Assembly (NCBI GenBank): GCA_020633975.1
Contig: JACKCR010000003.1
Span: 310,001 to 374,000 of the forward strand
DNA from: Candidatus Eiseniibacteriota bacterium
GTDB taxonomy: Bacteria > Eisenbacteria > RBG-16-71-46 > CAIMUX01
Length of the DNA stretch: 64,000 nucleotides
Reading direction: 5' to 3'
Positions 53,038-61,884 of this stretch are shown here, piece by piece (the first letter of the stretch is position 1; each line of letters starts with the position of its first letter). The translations under genes and the position numbers were made by a program. A model generated the notes under the pieces. That model did not search any database. It saw only the letters and a program-made list of their open reading frames with translations, and was not told the DNA's origin.

Positions 53038-55713
53038 GTGTCGCAGAAGGAGGGGCGGGCGAGGCCGCGGATCTGTCGCTCCAGGTGGTGTGTCGGTCCG
53101 AATGCCGAACGTGGCACCCGGCCCATCCCCTCCGTGAATGAACAGCAGGTAGTGCATCGTATGCAGCAGGCGTCTCGCAAGGGAGGCGCGCCGGATTCGT
53201 TCCACCTCGAAGCTCTCATCACCCCTGCAGCACTCGAACGAGTTCGGCGAATCATGAGCAGCCCGGAGTCCTCTCTCGTCCCTCGAGTGTTGGCGGAAGT
53301 CGACCCTCGCTGGTCCACGCTGCTCGTCGATCACGTCGTGATCGAGAACGGCTCAACGAAGACGCTGGGTAAGGGTGGGCTCTCAACTTCACGAATCCTC
53401 GCCGTACCGATCGAGATCGACGGACGAGTCGTCGGTGCCCTCTCCGTAAGCGGGCGCGAGATCGACTACGACCCTGAGGACGCAGAACACCTCAGAGACG
53501 TCGTCGATCTCATGCTCGGCATTCCAACGGAGACCTTCGAGGAGTTCCTCCTCCCCGACCGATCGACTCCCAAGGACGACCAGATACGAACTCTCGTCGA
53601 GCACGCTCCCTTCGCGAGCGCGGTCTTCGACCTCGACATGCGGTACATCGTGTACAGCCGGCGTTGGAAGTCCGACTACGGTATCATTGGAGACCCGACC
53701 GGGCGCTCCCACTACGACGTGTTCCCCGAAATCGGCGAAGATTGGAAGGAAGTTCATCGTCGCTGCCTGAGGGGCGCGATCAAGAGCCGCGAGGAAGACC
53801 ACTTCGTCCGTGCGGACGGTTCCGAACAGTGGCTCCGGTGGACAGTCAAGCCGTGGCGTACGCAGCAAGGCACGATCGGCGGCATCATCATGTGCACGGA
53901 GGACGTCACAGAATCCGTCCTCTTCCGTCGGGAACTGATCGAACACGCAGCCGCTCTTCAGTCGAGCAATGTGAAGCTCGACGCGGCACGACAGGAAGCG
54001 GAACAGGCGAGCAAAGCCAAGTCCGAGTTCCTCGCCATGATGAGCCACGAGATCCGCACTCCGATGAACGGGATCGTAGGCATGACGAGCCTACTCCTCG
54101 AGTCGTCGCTCAACCCGGATCAGCGGGACTCGGCCGAACTGATCCGTCAGTCGGCCGAGGCTCTGCTCGCGATCATCAACGACATCTTGGACGTGTCGAA
54201 GATCGAAGCGGGCAAGCTGCGTCTGGATCCGATCCCCTTCAATCTGGAACAGGCGATCGAGGACGCCGTCAGTCTCCTCATACCGCGTGTGCACGAGCAG
54301 GAGATCGAGCTTGCACTCGACTACCCGGTCGATCTGCCCCGAGGCTTCGTCGGGGATCCCGATCGGATCCGCCAGTTGGTGTTGAACCTCGCCGGCAATG
54401 CGGTGAAGTTCACCTCCGAAGGGCACGTCCTCGTGTCCGTCGAAGTAGATCCACCACGTGGTGGATCGGTCGACGTACGCATCCTCGTGGAAGATACCGG
54501 CTGCGGAATCACCGAGGACGCTCTCCCGCACCTCTTCGATAGCTTTACTCAGGCCGACATCTCGACGACGCGCAAGTTTGGAGGCACCGGTCTCGGACTG
54601 GCCATCAGCAGCAAGCTCGCCAATCTGATGGACGGACGGATCGCGGTCGAGAGCGAGGTCGGACGGGGATCGAAGTTCACGGTCCACCTTTCCCTCGGTC
54701 AGATCGTGGAGGAGACCGATGCCGGCGCGAACCACAGCTTCTTCGCCCGCGGGAAGGGAGAACGGCTTCTTCTCGTCACCAGCCACCCGGTGCTCCAGTC
54801 GGTCATCAGTCGACAGATGACCGCTGCGGGATACGAGGTGGAGTCGATCTCGTCCCCGGAACTCGCCATGGAGCGCGTACTAGCCGGAGCCTCGGGCAGG
54901 ATGGCGCCGGTCGAAGTTCTTCTGCTCGATCACGAACACCAGTCGACACGAGCACGCGACGAGGAAAGTGCCGATGTGGTCGTGGTTGCTTCCCGTGTCT
55001 GCGATGAACTTCCGACACTTCCGGTCATCGTCTTCACCACAGATACATACGTACGTCCCTGTCCGGTCGTACTCGAGCTGATGCTGAAGCCCGTTCGAAT
55101 CGCCAAACTCCTGACAGTCACGCGACTCCTCATCGACTCCGCAGCCGCCTTCCGAGCCACCCGGCTGTCGTGCACGAACGGCGGCGAGCCGATCTGCGGC
55201 GACGCATGCCGGTTCCACGGCGAGAACGCCGCGTGCCAGCTCGCATGGACACCGACGCCGCTTCCCAAGACCGATACGGAGGAGAAAGAGAGGGTCGCTC
55301 GGACCCTCAAGGCGCTCCCCGAGGCGTCCCGTATCCGCGTCCTCGTCGCGGAGGACAACCTGGTCAACCAGAAGGTGGCTCGGCGGATGCTCGAGAGCCT
55401 CGGATGTGGTGTCGAAGTCGTGAGCGACGGCCGAGAGGCGATCACTCGCACCGGCCAGACCGGATTCGACCTGATTCTGATGGACTGCCGGATGCCGGAG
55501 GTCGATGGCTACACCGCGACCGCGGCCATCCGGAAACGGGAAGGGAGCCGGCGTCACACGCCGATCGTCGCTCTCACTGCCAATGCAATGGCAGGCGACC
55601 GGGAGCTCTGCATCGCGGCAGGTATGGACGACTACTTGAGCAAGCCGATCCGTCCGGAGGAGCTGGCCATCGTCCTGGACCGCTGGATCCCGGCGAACCG
55701 CAAGTCAGCCTAG
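53038..55713 (+). CDS. Hybrid histidine kinase with GAF-like, PAS and two receiver domains
   Basis: The protein has 891 aa if the GTG at 53038 is used; an ATG at 53161 (850 aa) is equally possible, as neither has a strong SD. A GAF-like domain (about 60-160) and PAS domain (about 190-300) come first. HisKA has MMSHEIRTPMNG and the ATPase domain has NLAGNAVKFT, DTGCGI and GGTGLGLAIS. A receiver-like domain (about 580-710) lacks the phospho-Asp pattern. A Cys-rich linker follows, then a true receiver (about 765-885) with VLVAEDN and LILMDCRMPEVDG. It has no membrane helix, so it senses cytoplasmic signals. Its output partner is not in the window. Confidence 0.85.
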   Translation: MSQKEGRARPRICRSRWCVGPNAERGTRPIPSVNEQQVVHRMQQASRKGGAPDSFHLEALITPAALERVRRIMSSPESSLVPRVLAEVDPRWSTLLVDHVVIENGSTKTLGKGGLSTSRILAVPIEIDGRVVGALSVSGREIDYDPEDAEHLRDVVDLMLGIPTETFEEFLLPDRSTPKDDQIRTLVEHAPFASAVFDLDMRYIVYSRRWKSDYGIIGDPTGRSHYDVFPEIGEDWKEVHRRCLRGAIKSREEDHFVRADGSEQWLRWTVKPWRTQQGTIGGIIMCTEDVTESVLFRRELIEHAAALQSSNVKLDAARQEAEQASKAKSEFLAMMSHEIRTPMNGIVGMTSLLLESSLNPDQRDSAELIRQSAEALLAIINDILDVSKIEAGKLRLDPIPFNLEQAIEDAVSLLIPRVHEQEIELALDYPVDLPRGFVGDPDRIRQLVLNLAGNAVKFTSEGHVLVSVEVDPPRGGSVDVRILVEDTGCGITEDALPHLFDSFTQADISTTRKFGGTGLGLAISSKLANLMDGRIAVESEVGRGSKFTVHLSLGQIVEETDAGANHSFFARGKGERLLLVTSHPVLQSVISRQMTAAGYEVESISSPELAMERVLAGASGRMAPVEVLLLDHEHQSTRARDEESADVVVVASRVCDELPTLPVIVFTTDTYVRPCPVVLELMLKPVRIAKLLTVTRLLIDSAAAFRATRLSCTNGGEPICGDACRFHGENAACQLAWTPTPLPKTDTEEKERVARTLKALPEASRIRVLVAEDNLVNQKVARRMLESLGCGVEVVSDGREAITRTGQTGFDLILMDCRMPEVDGYTATAAIRKREGSRRHTPIVALTANAMAGDRELCIAAGMDDYLSKPIRPEELAIVLDRWIPANRKSA

Positions 55714-56131
55714 CCGGCTCGGCCGCAGCACGGATCGTGGTCGTGGACTTTCGACCCGAGTCGCCGAATGGCCCGCCGCGCCCCATGACGTGCCCAGCCT
55801 GTCCACGACGTCGAGTTCGAGGTCGCCGGGAACCTTCCCATCGCCAAGCTATGACCGAGCGTGGTAGTCTCTCCCGGCCGGGTTGTAGGGAGGAGGTGCT
55901 GACCGATGAGGATCGCCGCCGCTCGGAGAGCTGATCTGCTCTCACGCGCATCCTCGACGCATCGAAAGCTGCACCACCCGCCTTCCCCCTTTGATCTCTC
56001 CCAGTTCCCGGTATCTCTTTCACCCCGCACACCCTCGCATCTCGAAGTGCAACCGCTGGCTCTGAGCAGCCGTGCCGGATCGAGAGTCGAACGGGCGGAT
56101 TCCTTCCCGACTTCATCCCTGGGGACCTCGC
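55714..56131. other. Intergenic region with a possible short leader ORF
   Basis: GGGAGGAGG (55888-55896) precedes an ATG at 55906 that opens an 80-codon frame ending at 56148, inside the next gene. The translation is Ser/Pro/Arg-rich and unlike a folded protein. The CTCCC/GGGAG pair around 55871-55892 could mask the SD. It may be a regulatory leader or chance. Confidence 0.3.
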
Positions 56132-56911
56132 ATGGAGTACTTCGATAGTTCCCGGCTCAATGCCCTCGTCTTGCTCGTCCTTTTTTGCGTCTTCGTGCTC
56201 GCGTTCATCCAGCGCGCTCGCTCCGGCGGGAATCTCTTCATCCGGCGGATCGCCGGACTGAACGCGATCGAAGAAGCGGTCGGCCGCGCCACCGAACTGG
56301 GCAAGAAGGTCCTCTACGTTCCAGGGATCATGTCGATCGACGAGAACCAGACGATCGCATCTCTCGCCGTCCTGTCCCACGTCGCCGGACTCACGGCGCG
56401 TTACGGTGCCGAGCTGGACGTCCCGAACAAGGACCCGCTCACATTCGCTTCCGCGCGCGAGACCGTGAAGGAGGCGTACCTCCACGCCGGCCGTCCTGAC
56501 CTCTACAGCGACACGATGGTCCACTACGTGACCTACGACCAGTTCGCGTACACCGCGGCCGTCTCCGGCACCATGGTTCGGGAGAAGCCGGCCGCGAACT
56601 TCCTGATCGGCTCGTTCTATGCGGAGTCCCTGCTGCTAGCGGAGACCGGCCAGGCCAGCGGCGCCATCCAGATCGCGGGGACGGCAGAGGTGGCGCAGCT
56701 ACCGTTCTTCGTCTGCGCCTGCGACTACACCCTGATCGGAGAGGAACTCTACGCCGCAGGAGCCTACCTCTCCCGTGAGCCTGCCATGCTCGGCAGCATC
56801 AAGGGGCAGGATTGGACGAAGGCCGCCGTGGCACTCGTCATCGTGCTTGGCGCGATCTTCGAGTCGATCCACATCTTCCCCGGCCTCAAGTCCTGGATCG
56901 GGATCAACTAG
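56132..56911 (+). CDS. Membrane protein of a four-gene operon (DUF6754-like)
   Basis: The protein has 259 aa. A membrane helix near the N-terminus (about residues 9-26) is followed by a soluble alpha/beta part (LFIRRIAGLNAIEEAVGRA, VLYVPGIMSIDENQTIASL) and a second helix at about 230-250. It recalls proteins annotated DUF6754; I am not certain of the match. GGGGA precedes the ATG. It heads an operon with the next three genes, all membrane proteins. Confidence 0.65.
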   Translation: MEYFDSSRLNALVLLVLFCVFVLAFIQRARSGGNLFIRRIAGLNAIEEAVGRATELGKKVLYVPGIMSIDENQTIASLAVLSHVAGLTARYGAELDVPNKDPLTFASARETVKEAYLHAGRPDLYSDTMVHYVTYDQFAYTAAVSGTMVREKPAANFLIGSFYAESLLLAETGQASGAIQIAGTAEVAQLPFFVCACDYTLIGEELYAAGAYLSREPAMLGSIKGQDWTKAAVALVIVLGAIFESIHIFPGLKSWIGIN

Positions 56912-56972
56912 GTAGTCAGGCAATCGGAAGCACAGGCCGGACACCCGCTGCTCCGGCAAAGAGGGTCTCGAG

Positions 56973-57644
56973 ATGTTCTTGAAGGTCAGACTCCCCATTC
57001 TCCTCACGTTCTTCGCCGGACTCATTCCGATCGTCGCGTTCTTCTTCAAAGACGGCACACCGTACGTCAAAACACTCAGTAGCTCGCTCGAGCAGGACAT
57101 GGTCATCGTGTCCGGGTTCGCGCTCCTTCTCGGTGTGGTCAACGTCGTCCAGGGGAACGTGAGAAAGATCGAGAGACGGGAGAAGGGCTGGTTCTACGCC
57201 ATCGTTCTCCTGGCGGGAATGGCGTTCATGGGACTCTTCGGGGCCGCTGGCGCGATGCGACTCTTCGGCCTCCCGGGGATCGGGATGATGGCGGACGGAC
57301 GGCCGACTCCATTCCAATGGGGCTCGCTCTATCTCTTCACACCGCTCCAGGCCACGATGTTCGCGCTCCTCGCCTTCTATATCGCCTCCGCTGCGTTCCG
57401 GGCATTCCGGATCCGGAACGTGGAGGCCACCATCCTCTTGGTCGCGGCCGTCTTCGTCATGCTGGGACGCATCCCGATCGGAGAACCGCTCTTCGGACCG
57501 ATCACCGAGTGGATGATGCAGGTCCCGAACGGTGCTGCCCAGCGTGGGATCATCATCGGCGCAGCACTCGGCGCTGCATCGCTCTCGCTGCGCGTCATCC
57601 TCGGTATCGAGCGGTCGTACCTCGGCCTGGACAAGAGCGAGTAG
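56973..57644 (+). CDS. Polytopic membrane protein, second gene of the operon
   Basis: The protein has 223 aa with about six membrane helices, including residues of about 7-25, 44-62, 76-95, 120-140 and 155-170. A short charged loop (NVRKIERREKG) sits on the cytoplasmic side. No family is recognised. GAGGG precedes the ATG; 61 bases separate it from the gene before and 10 from the gene after. Confidence 0.65.
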   Translation: MFLKVRLPILLTFFAGLIPIVAFFFKDGTPYVKTLSSSLEQDMVIVSGFALLLGVVNVVQGNVRKIERREKGWFYAIVLLAGMAFMGLFGAAGAMRLFGLPGIGMMADGRPTPFQWGSLYLFTPLQATMFALLAFYIASAAFRAFRIRNVEATILLVAAVFVMLGRIPIGEPLFGPITEWMMQVPNGAAQRGIIIGAALGAASLSLRVILGIERSYLGLDKSE

Positions 57645-57654
57645 GAGGAACCCA

Positions 57655-58524
57655 ATGAGCAACCTCGCCAAACTGACCTCGATCGATCGGCGCTGGATCT
57701 TCCTACTCATCGGCCTCGGGACCCTCATCCCAGTACTCCTGCCGATCGGGTTTCCCGTCCGCGTCACTGCGCCGGTGAAGCAGATCTACGACAAGATCGA
57801 GACGCTCGGGCCGAACGACGTCGTCGTTCTCTCCTACGACTACGGCCCCACGACCGGAGCAGAGAACGATCCGATGACGGATGCGATTCTCCGTCACTGC
57901 TTCTCGCACGACGTCAAAGTGATCGCCCTGGCTCTCTACCCCCTCGGCGGTCTCACTTCACTCACCGCCTCGATCGACCGGATCACGGCGGAGTTCCCGG
58001 ATCTCGAGTACGGGGTGGACTACGTCAACCTGGGATACAAGGACGGCGGACAGGCCACGATGAAGCTCCTCGCCGAGGACTTCTCCGGCGCCTTTCCGAA
58101 CGACACGCACGGAACCCCGCTCTCCAACCTTCCGCTCATGCAGCAGGTGAAGGGCGCTCGGAACGCACAGTTCGCGATCTCCGTCGCCACCGGGATCTTC
58201 GGCGAGTGGTGGGCCAACCTGATCAACGCTCAGTACGGACTCCCGATCGCCGTCGGCTGCACTGCGGTTTCGGCCCCCAAGTACTACGCCTATCTGGAAG
58301 CCGGGCAGATGCTCGGCCTGATCGGCGGACTCAAGGGAGCGTCCGAGTACGAACAGCTGGTGAAGGACAACTACCCGAATACGCGCGAGGCCTACGCAAA
58401 CCCGATGCTCCAGACCGCGAGCAAAGGCATGGACGTGCAGACCATCGACCACCTCATCATCATCGCGTTCATCGTGATCGGAAACCTTGCGTACTTCGCC
58501 GACCGTCGGGCCAAGCGGGCCTAA
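57655..58524 (+). CDS. Membrane-anchored alpha/beta protein, third gene of the operon
   Basis: The protein has 289 aa. A membrane helix at each end (about residues 15-32 and 262-282) flanks an alpha/beta domain with repeating strand-turn-helix units (NDVVVLSYDYGPTTGAEND, DVKVIALALYP, YGVDYVNLGYKDGG, GLPIAVGCTAVSAP). The central domain should lie on one face of the membrane, probably outside. The fold looks Rossmann-like, with no catalytic motif that I can name. TAGGAGGAA gives the SD and overlaps the previous stop codon. Confidence 0.65.
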   Translation: MSNLAKLTSIDRRWIFLLIGLGTLIPVLLPIGFPVRVTAPVKQIYDKIETLGPNDVVVLSYDYGPTTGAENDPMTDAILRHCFSHDVKVIALALYPLGGLTSLTASIDRITAEFPDLEYGVDYVNLGYKDGGQATMKLLAEDFSGAFPNDTHGTPLSNLPLMQQVKGARNAQFAISVATGIFGEWWANLINAQYGLPIAVGCTAVSAPKYYAYLEAGQMLGLIGGLKGASEYEQLVKDNYPNTREAYANPMLQTASKGMDVQTIDHLIIIAFIVIGNLAYFADRRAKRA

Positions 58525-58539
58525 CAGAGGAGCAGGTCG

Positions 58540-59202
58540 ATGACTGGCATGGAACTCTTCGGAACCTGGATTGCCGCGCTCCTCACGCTCTGCCTGATGA
58601 GCTTCCTCTACAAGGACAACCCACTCTTCCGCTTTGCGGAAGCACTGTTCGCGGGCGTCTCCCTCGGGTACTACATCGGGATCACGATGGATCAGACCCT
58701 CCGCCCCAACCTCTTCGAGCCGCTCCGCGACTCCGGGCTCACGCTGGAGACGGGTCATCTCCTCTTCGCGGGGCTCGTCGGACTGAACCTCTACACCCGC
58801 TACGTCCCGAAGATCGCGTGGTTCGCACGCTCCTCGCTCGCGATCTACGTCGGCTACTACGTCGGCATCAACATGGTGCAGAAACTCCAAGGCGAGGTGC
58901 TACCGCAGGCCGCGGCGACCATGGTCGATCTCACCGGTGGAGGAAGTCCGACGGACGCGCTCAACGCGCTCGTCGTCTTCATCGGAGTGCTCACCGTGCT
59001 CATCTACTTCTTCTTCTCCGTCGAGCACAAAGGCGTCTTCGGAAAGGCGAGCCGAGTCGGGATCTGGTTCCTGATGTTGGGATTCGGCGCTGCGTTCGGA
59101 TACACGGTGATGGGACGTATCTCCCTCCTCATCGGACGGATCAACTTCCTCGTCATCCAGTGGATCGGCGGAACCCTTCAGGCGCTAGGGATCGGCGGAT
59201 AA
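58540..59202 (+). CDS. Polytopic membrane protein, fourth gene of the operon
   Basis: The protein has 220 aa with about six membrane helices (for example residues of about 8-24, 33-50, 68-84, 97-113, 147-165 and 172-190). Cytoplasmic loops are short and positive (YVPKIAWFAR). No family is recognised. GAGGAG precedes the ATG. A strong terminator 100 bases after the stop ends the operon. Confidence 0.65.
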   Translation: MTGMELFGTWIAALLTLCLMSFLYKDNPLFRFAEALFAGVSLGYYIGITMDQTLRPNLFEPLRDSGLTLETGHLLFAGLVGLNLYTRYVPKIAWFARSSLAIYVGYYVGINMVQKLQGEVLPQAAATMVDLTGGGSPTDALNALVVFIGVLTVLIYFFFSVEHKGVFGKASRVGIWFLMLGFGAAFGYTVMGRISLLIGRINFLVIQWIGGTLQALGIGG

Positions 59203-59305
59203 GGGCGCGGGTGCGGCGAGCGCAGCTGTCGCACCGAACGCAGCCTTCGCACCGGACGCACCGAACGCAGTCGACACAGTGGACACATCACCTTCGACCA
59301 CAAGC

Positions 59306-59350
59306 GAAACGGCCCTGGGACCTCCGATGGATCCAGGGCCGTTTCTCTTT
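59306..59350 (+). terminator. Terminator of the membrane operon
   Basis: GAAACGGCCCTGG (59306-59318) pairs perfectly with CCAGGGCCGTTTC (59333-59345), and TCTTT follows. The A residues at the far side make it usable from the minus strand as well. Confidence 0.88.
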
Positions 59351-59405
59351 GCGGTCGCCTACGCTTCGTCAAGGGAGAGGCCGTGCTCGCGCCCCGTCCC
59401 TATCC

Positions 59406-60416
59406 CTACCAGGTGTAGGTCACCTCGAATGCACCGGAGACGGACGTGTCGGTAGGCTCACCATCGCTGTCCACGAACACGTCCCGATCGCTCATGTCCA
59501 TGCGGACCTCGAGTAGAGCTCCAACGCCCTCTCCGAGCACGAAGGTCGGAGACACCGTGATGGACTGGCGGGTCTCGCCAGGATCGTCACCGACAGCGGG
59601 CATGTAGCCGAACGCGAAGCCATCGGGGTCATCGAACCAGTCGAGACGCGCCGTGACGCCAAGCACGTCGTTCACGGTCGCGTGAGCCATGAGGAGAAAC
59701 GCCGTCCAGTCGAAGTCCGCACCGCCGTGCTCGGCGGAGCCGAGGTTGAACTCTCCACCGAAGAGGATCCGGTCCAGCGAGTAGGACGCATCGACATCGA
59801 TCACTGTCCGCTTCAACGTCGCGGTCCCCTCGTCGTCCAAGTCTTCCTTGCCGGTCAGAGCGCTCAGCCCGGCAACCAAGCCCTCCCGAGCGAAACCGGC
59901 ACGACCGCCCCAAGTGACATTTCGACTCGCGGTCTGACGGTCCCAACCGTTCGAAACGTGAGCGATCACGTCGAACCCGCCCTCGAACGTCTTCGCCGCC
60001 GAGAGCCCGGTCAGGTTGGTGGGCAGACCGTAGTCGAAGACGAGGGAGTGACTGAACTGGTAGACGTCCGTGGGATCCAGGAGTTCGAATCCAATCGGGG
60101 CGTTGAACTTCCCGAACGTCAGCACCCAGTCGGGCGCTGGCGAATAGGTCGCGAACGCCTGCTCGACTTGTGCGACGAAGCCTTCTCCGTCCTTCACCCA
60201 CTCGAGATCCGCGCGAAGCCCGGCTTGTTCCGTCGCCTCGTGCTCCACGTCCACCTCTACCTGGTCGAGTCCGAACTCGCCATTGTTCCCCGAAAACTCG
60301 CCGAAGTAGGACGCGTCGACGAAGCCCGAGATCGTCGTGTTGCCCGCAAAGGCGCCCGCGACGCCAAATGTCGCACATGCGGTGACCGCACAGAGTAGAG
60401 ACACCGTCTTCTTCAT
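59406..60416 (-). CDS. Outer-membrane beta-barrel protein (porin-like)
   Basis: The protein has 336 aa. A signal peptide (about residues 1-24, ending AGAFAG) precedes alternating strands typical of porins (TTISGFVDASYFGEF, GLDQVEVDVEH, GALLEVRMDMSD) and ends in a Trp with aromatic pattern FEVTYTW, the classical BAM signal. It resembles the BBP2 porin-like group. It lies 80 bases downstream of amtB on the same strand, so it may help ammonium or other small solutes cross the outer membrane; that link is inference. Confidence 0.8.
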   Translation of the reverse strand: MKKTVSLLCAVTACATFGVAGAFAGNTTISGFVDASYFGEFSGNNGEFGLDQVEVDVEHEATEQAGLRADLEWVKDGEGFVAQVEQAFATYSPAPDWVLTFGKFNAPIGFELLDPTDVYQFSHSLVFDYGLPTNLTGLSAAKTFEGGFDVIAHVSNGWDRQTASRNVTWGGRAGFAREGLVAGLSALTGKEDLDDEGTATLKRTVIDVDASYSLDRILFGGEFNLGSAEHGGADFDWTAFLLMAHATVNDVLGVTARLDWFDDPDGFAFGYMPAVGDDPGETRQSITVSPTFVLGEGVGALLEVRMDMSDRDVFVDSDGEPTDTSVSGAFEVTYTW

Positions 60417-60496
60417 CAGATACCCCCCGCACCGAGCGGGCAGAGCAACGTCCTGCGCCCCACCCGCCTCGGCATTGAATCCAGCGCGACTGCGCG

Positions 60497-61702
60497 CTAC
60501 GAAACGTATGCGACTTCGCCGTGGAGCGACTCGTCGAGCGTGCTCTCCATCTGTTCCGTAGTGCGAACCTTCGTGATCCGATCGATGATCCAGAGCATCG
60601 CCCAAGTGAAGGCAAATGCATAGACACTAGAGCCGGCCACCGCAGCGACCTGCTTGCCGAAGAAGGCCGTCCCTCCGAGGAGGAGCCCGTCGGCACCTGC
60701 AGCATTGATCGCAGTCGAACCGAAGACGCCGAGCAGGATGATTCCGAGAGCTCCTCCCACACCGTGGACGCCCCAAACGTCTAGGGCGTCATCCCAGCCG
60801 AGGTGGTTCTTCAGCTCGACTGCCAAGTAGCAGACGAGTCCCGCGGCGATACCGATCAGCGCAGCGCCCCAGGTCGGAACGTAGGCTGCGGCCGGTGTGA
60901 TCGTTGCGAGCCCGGCCACTGCGCCGGTGAGAAGACCGACGAAGCGAGGCTTCCGCACCCGACTCCACTCGATGACGAGCCAGGTAATGGCTGCGAAGCT
61001 GGCGGCGATGTCTGTGTTGAGGAAGGCGAGCGACGTGATCTGATCGACCCGAAGCTGGCTACCTGCATTGAAGCCGTACCAACCGAACCAGAGGAGTCCC
61101 GTTCCCAACGCGACGAGCGGGATCGAGTGCGGGCCCGATTCCGCGACACGGCGCTTCCCAACGTAGAGCACCGATGCCAGTGCAGCCATTCCGGCGATGT
61201 TGTGGACGGCGATACCGCCGGCGAAGTCCAGAACTCCCCACTCCGCAAGGAGCCCGCCGCCCCAAATCATGTGGACGAAGGGGAAGTAGACCGCCAACAG
61301 CCAAACCACGAGGAAGATGAGGTAGGCGGGGAACCGAACCCGGTTGCTGAAGGCGCCGGTGATGAGCGCCGGCGTGATGATCGCGAACATCATCTGGTAC
61401 GCGATGAACACGAGCATCGGGATCTGGCCGTCACCGAACGGCGTCGTCGGATCGATCCCACGCAGGAAGGCGTGGTCCAGGTTTCCGATGACGCCCCCTT
61501 CCCCACCCGAGAAGCAGAGGGAGAACCCGACGGCGTACCAGAGAATCGTCGTCACACCCATCGAGACGAAGCTCTGGATCATGATCGAGAGTACGTTCTT
61601 GCGACCTACCAAGCCGCCATAGAAGAAGGCCAGACCTGGCGTCATGAGCATGACGAGGCTGGTCGCGACCAACATGAACCCGGTGTTCCCGGTATCGAAC
61701 AT
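60497..61702 (-). CDS. amtB: Ammonium transporter
   Basis: The protein has 401 aa with eleven expected helices. The twin pore His lie in DFAGGIAVHNIAGMAAL and WGVHGVGGALG, and the Asp of DFAGG is the conserved recruitment residue. The pore Phe region is LLWFGWYGFNAGS. It conducts ammonium/ammonia into the cytoplasm. The ATG at 61702 has GAGGAG seven bases upstream. No glnK gene is visible next to it, which is unusual. Confidence 0.95.
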   Translation of the reverse strand: MFDTGNTGFMLVATSLVMLMTPGLAFFYGGLVGRKNVLSIMIQSFVSMGVTTILWYAVGFSLCFSGGEGGVIGNLDHAFLRGIDPTTPFGDGQIPMLVFIAYQMMFAIITPALITGAFSNRVRFPAYLIFLVVWLLAVYFPFVHMIWGGGLLAEWGVLDFAGGIAVHNIAGMAALASVLYVGKRRVAESGPHSIPLVALGTGLLWFGWYGFNAGSQLRVDQITSLAFLNTDIAASFAAITWLVIEWSRVRKPRFVGLLTGAVAGLATITPAAAYVPTWGAALIGIAAGLVCYLAVELKNHLGWDDALDVWGVHGVGGALGIILLGVFGSTAINAAGADGLLLGGTAFFGKQVAAVAGSSVYAFAFTWAMLWIIDRITKVRTTEQMESTLDESLHGEVAYVS

Positions 61703-61812
61703 GGATGACTCCTCTCCGCAGGTTCCAACGATCCACATTCCTGCAGTACGAAGCTCCTCCTGCCGGGGTCAACGATCAATCGGGAGGATCCTGAATCTCG
61801 GGTCGGGTATCT

Positions 61813-61831
61813 CCTGACCCCCTAGGTCAGG
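61813..61831. promoter_or_regulatory. Inverted repeat in the amtB/kinase divergent region
   Basis: CCTGACC (61813-61819) and GGTCAGG (61825-61831) form a 7-bp inverted repeat with a 5-base spacer, 54 bases before the kinase start and 110 before amtB. It is a plausible operator for the NarL-type regulator or a nitrogen regulator. Confidence 0.45.
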
Positions 61832-61884
61832 GATTTCCGGGGGGAGGGTTGTCGATCGAGCTCGGCCTGGGATAGCGTCGTTCC

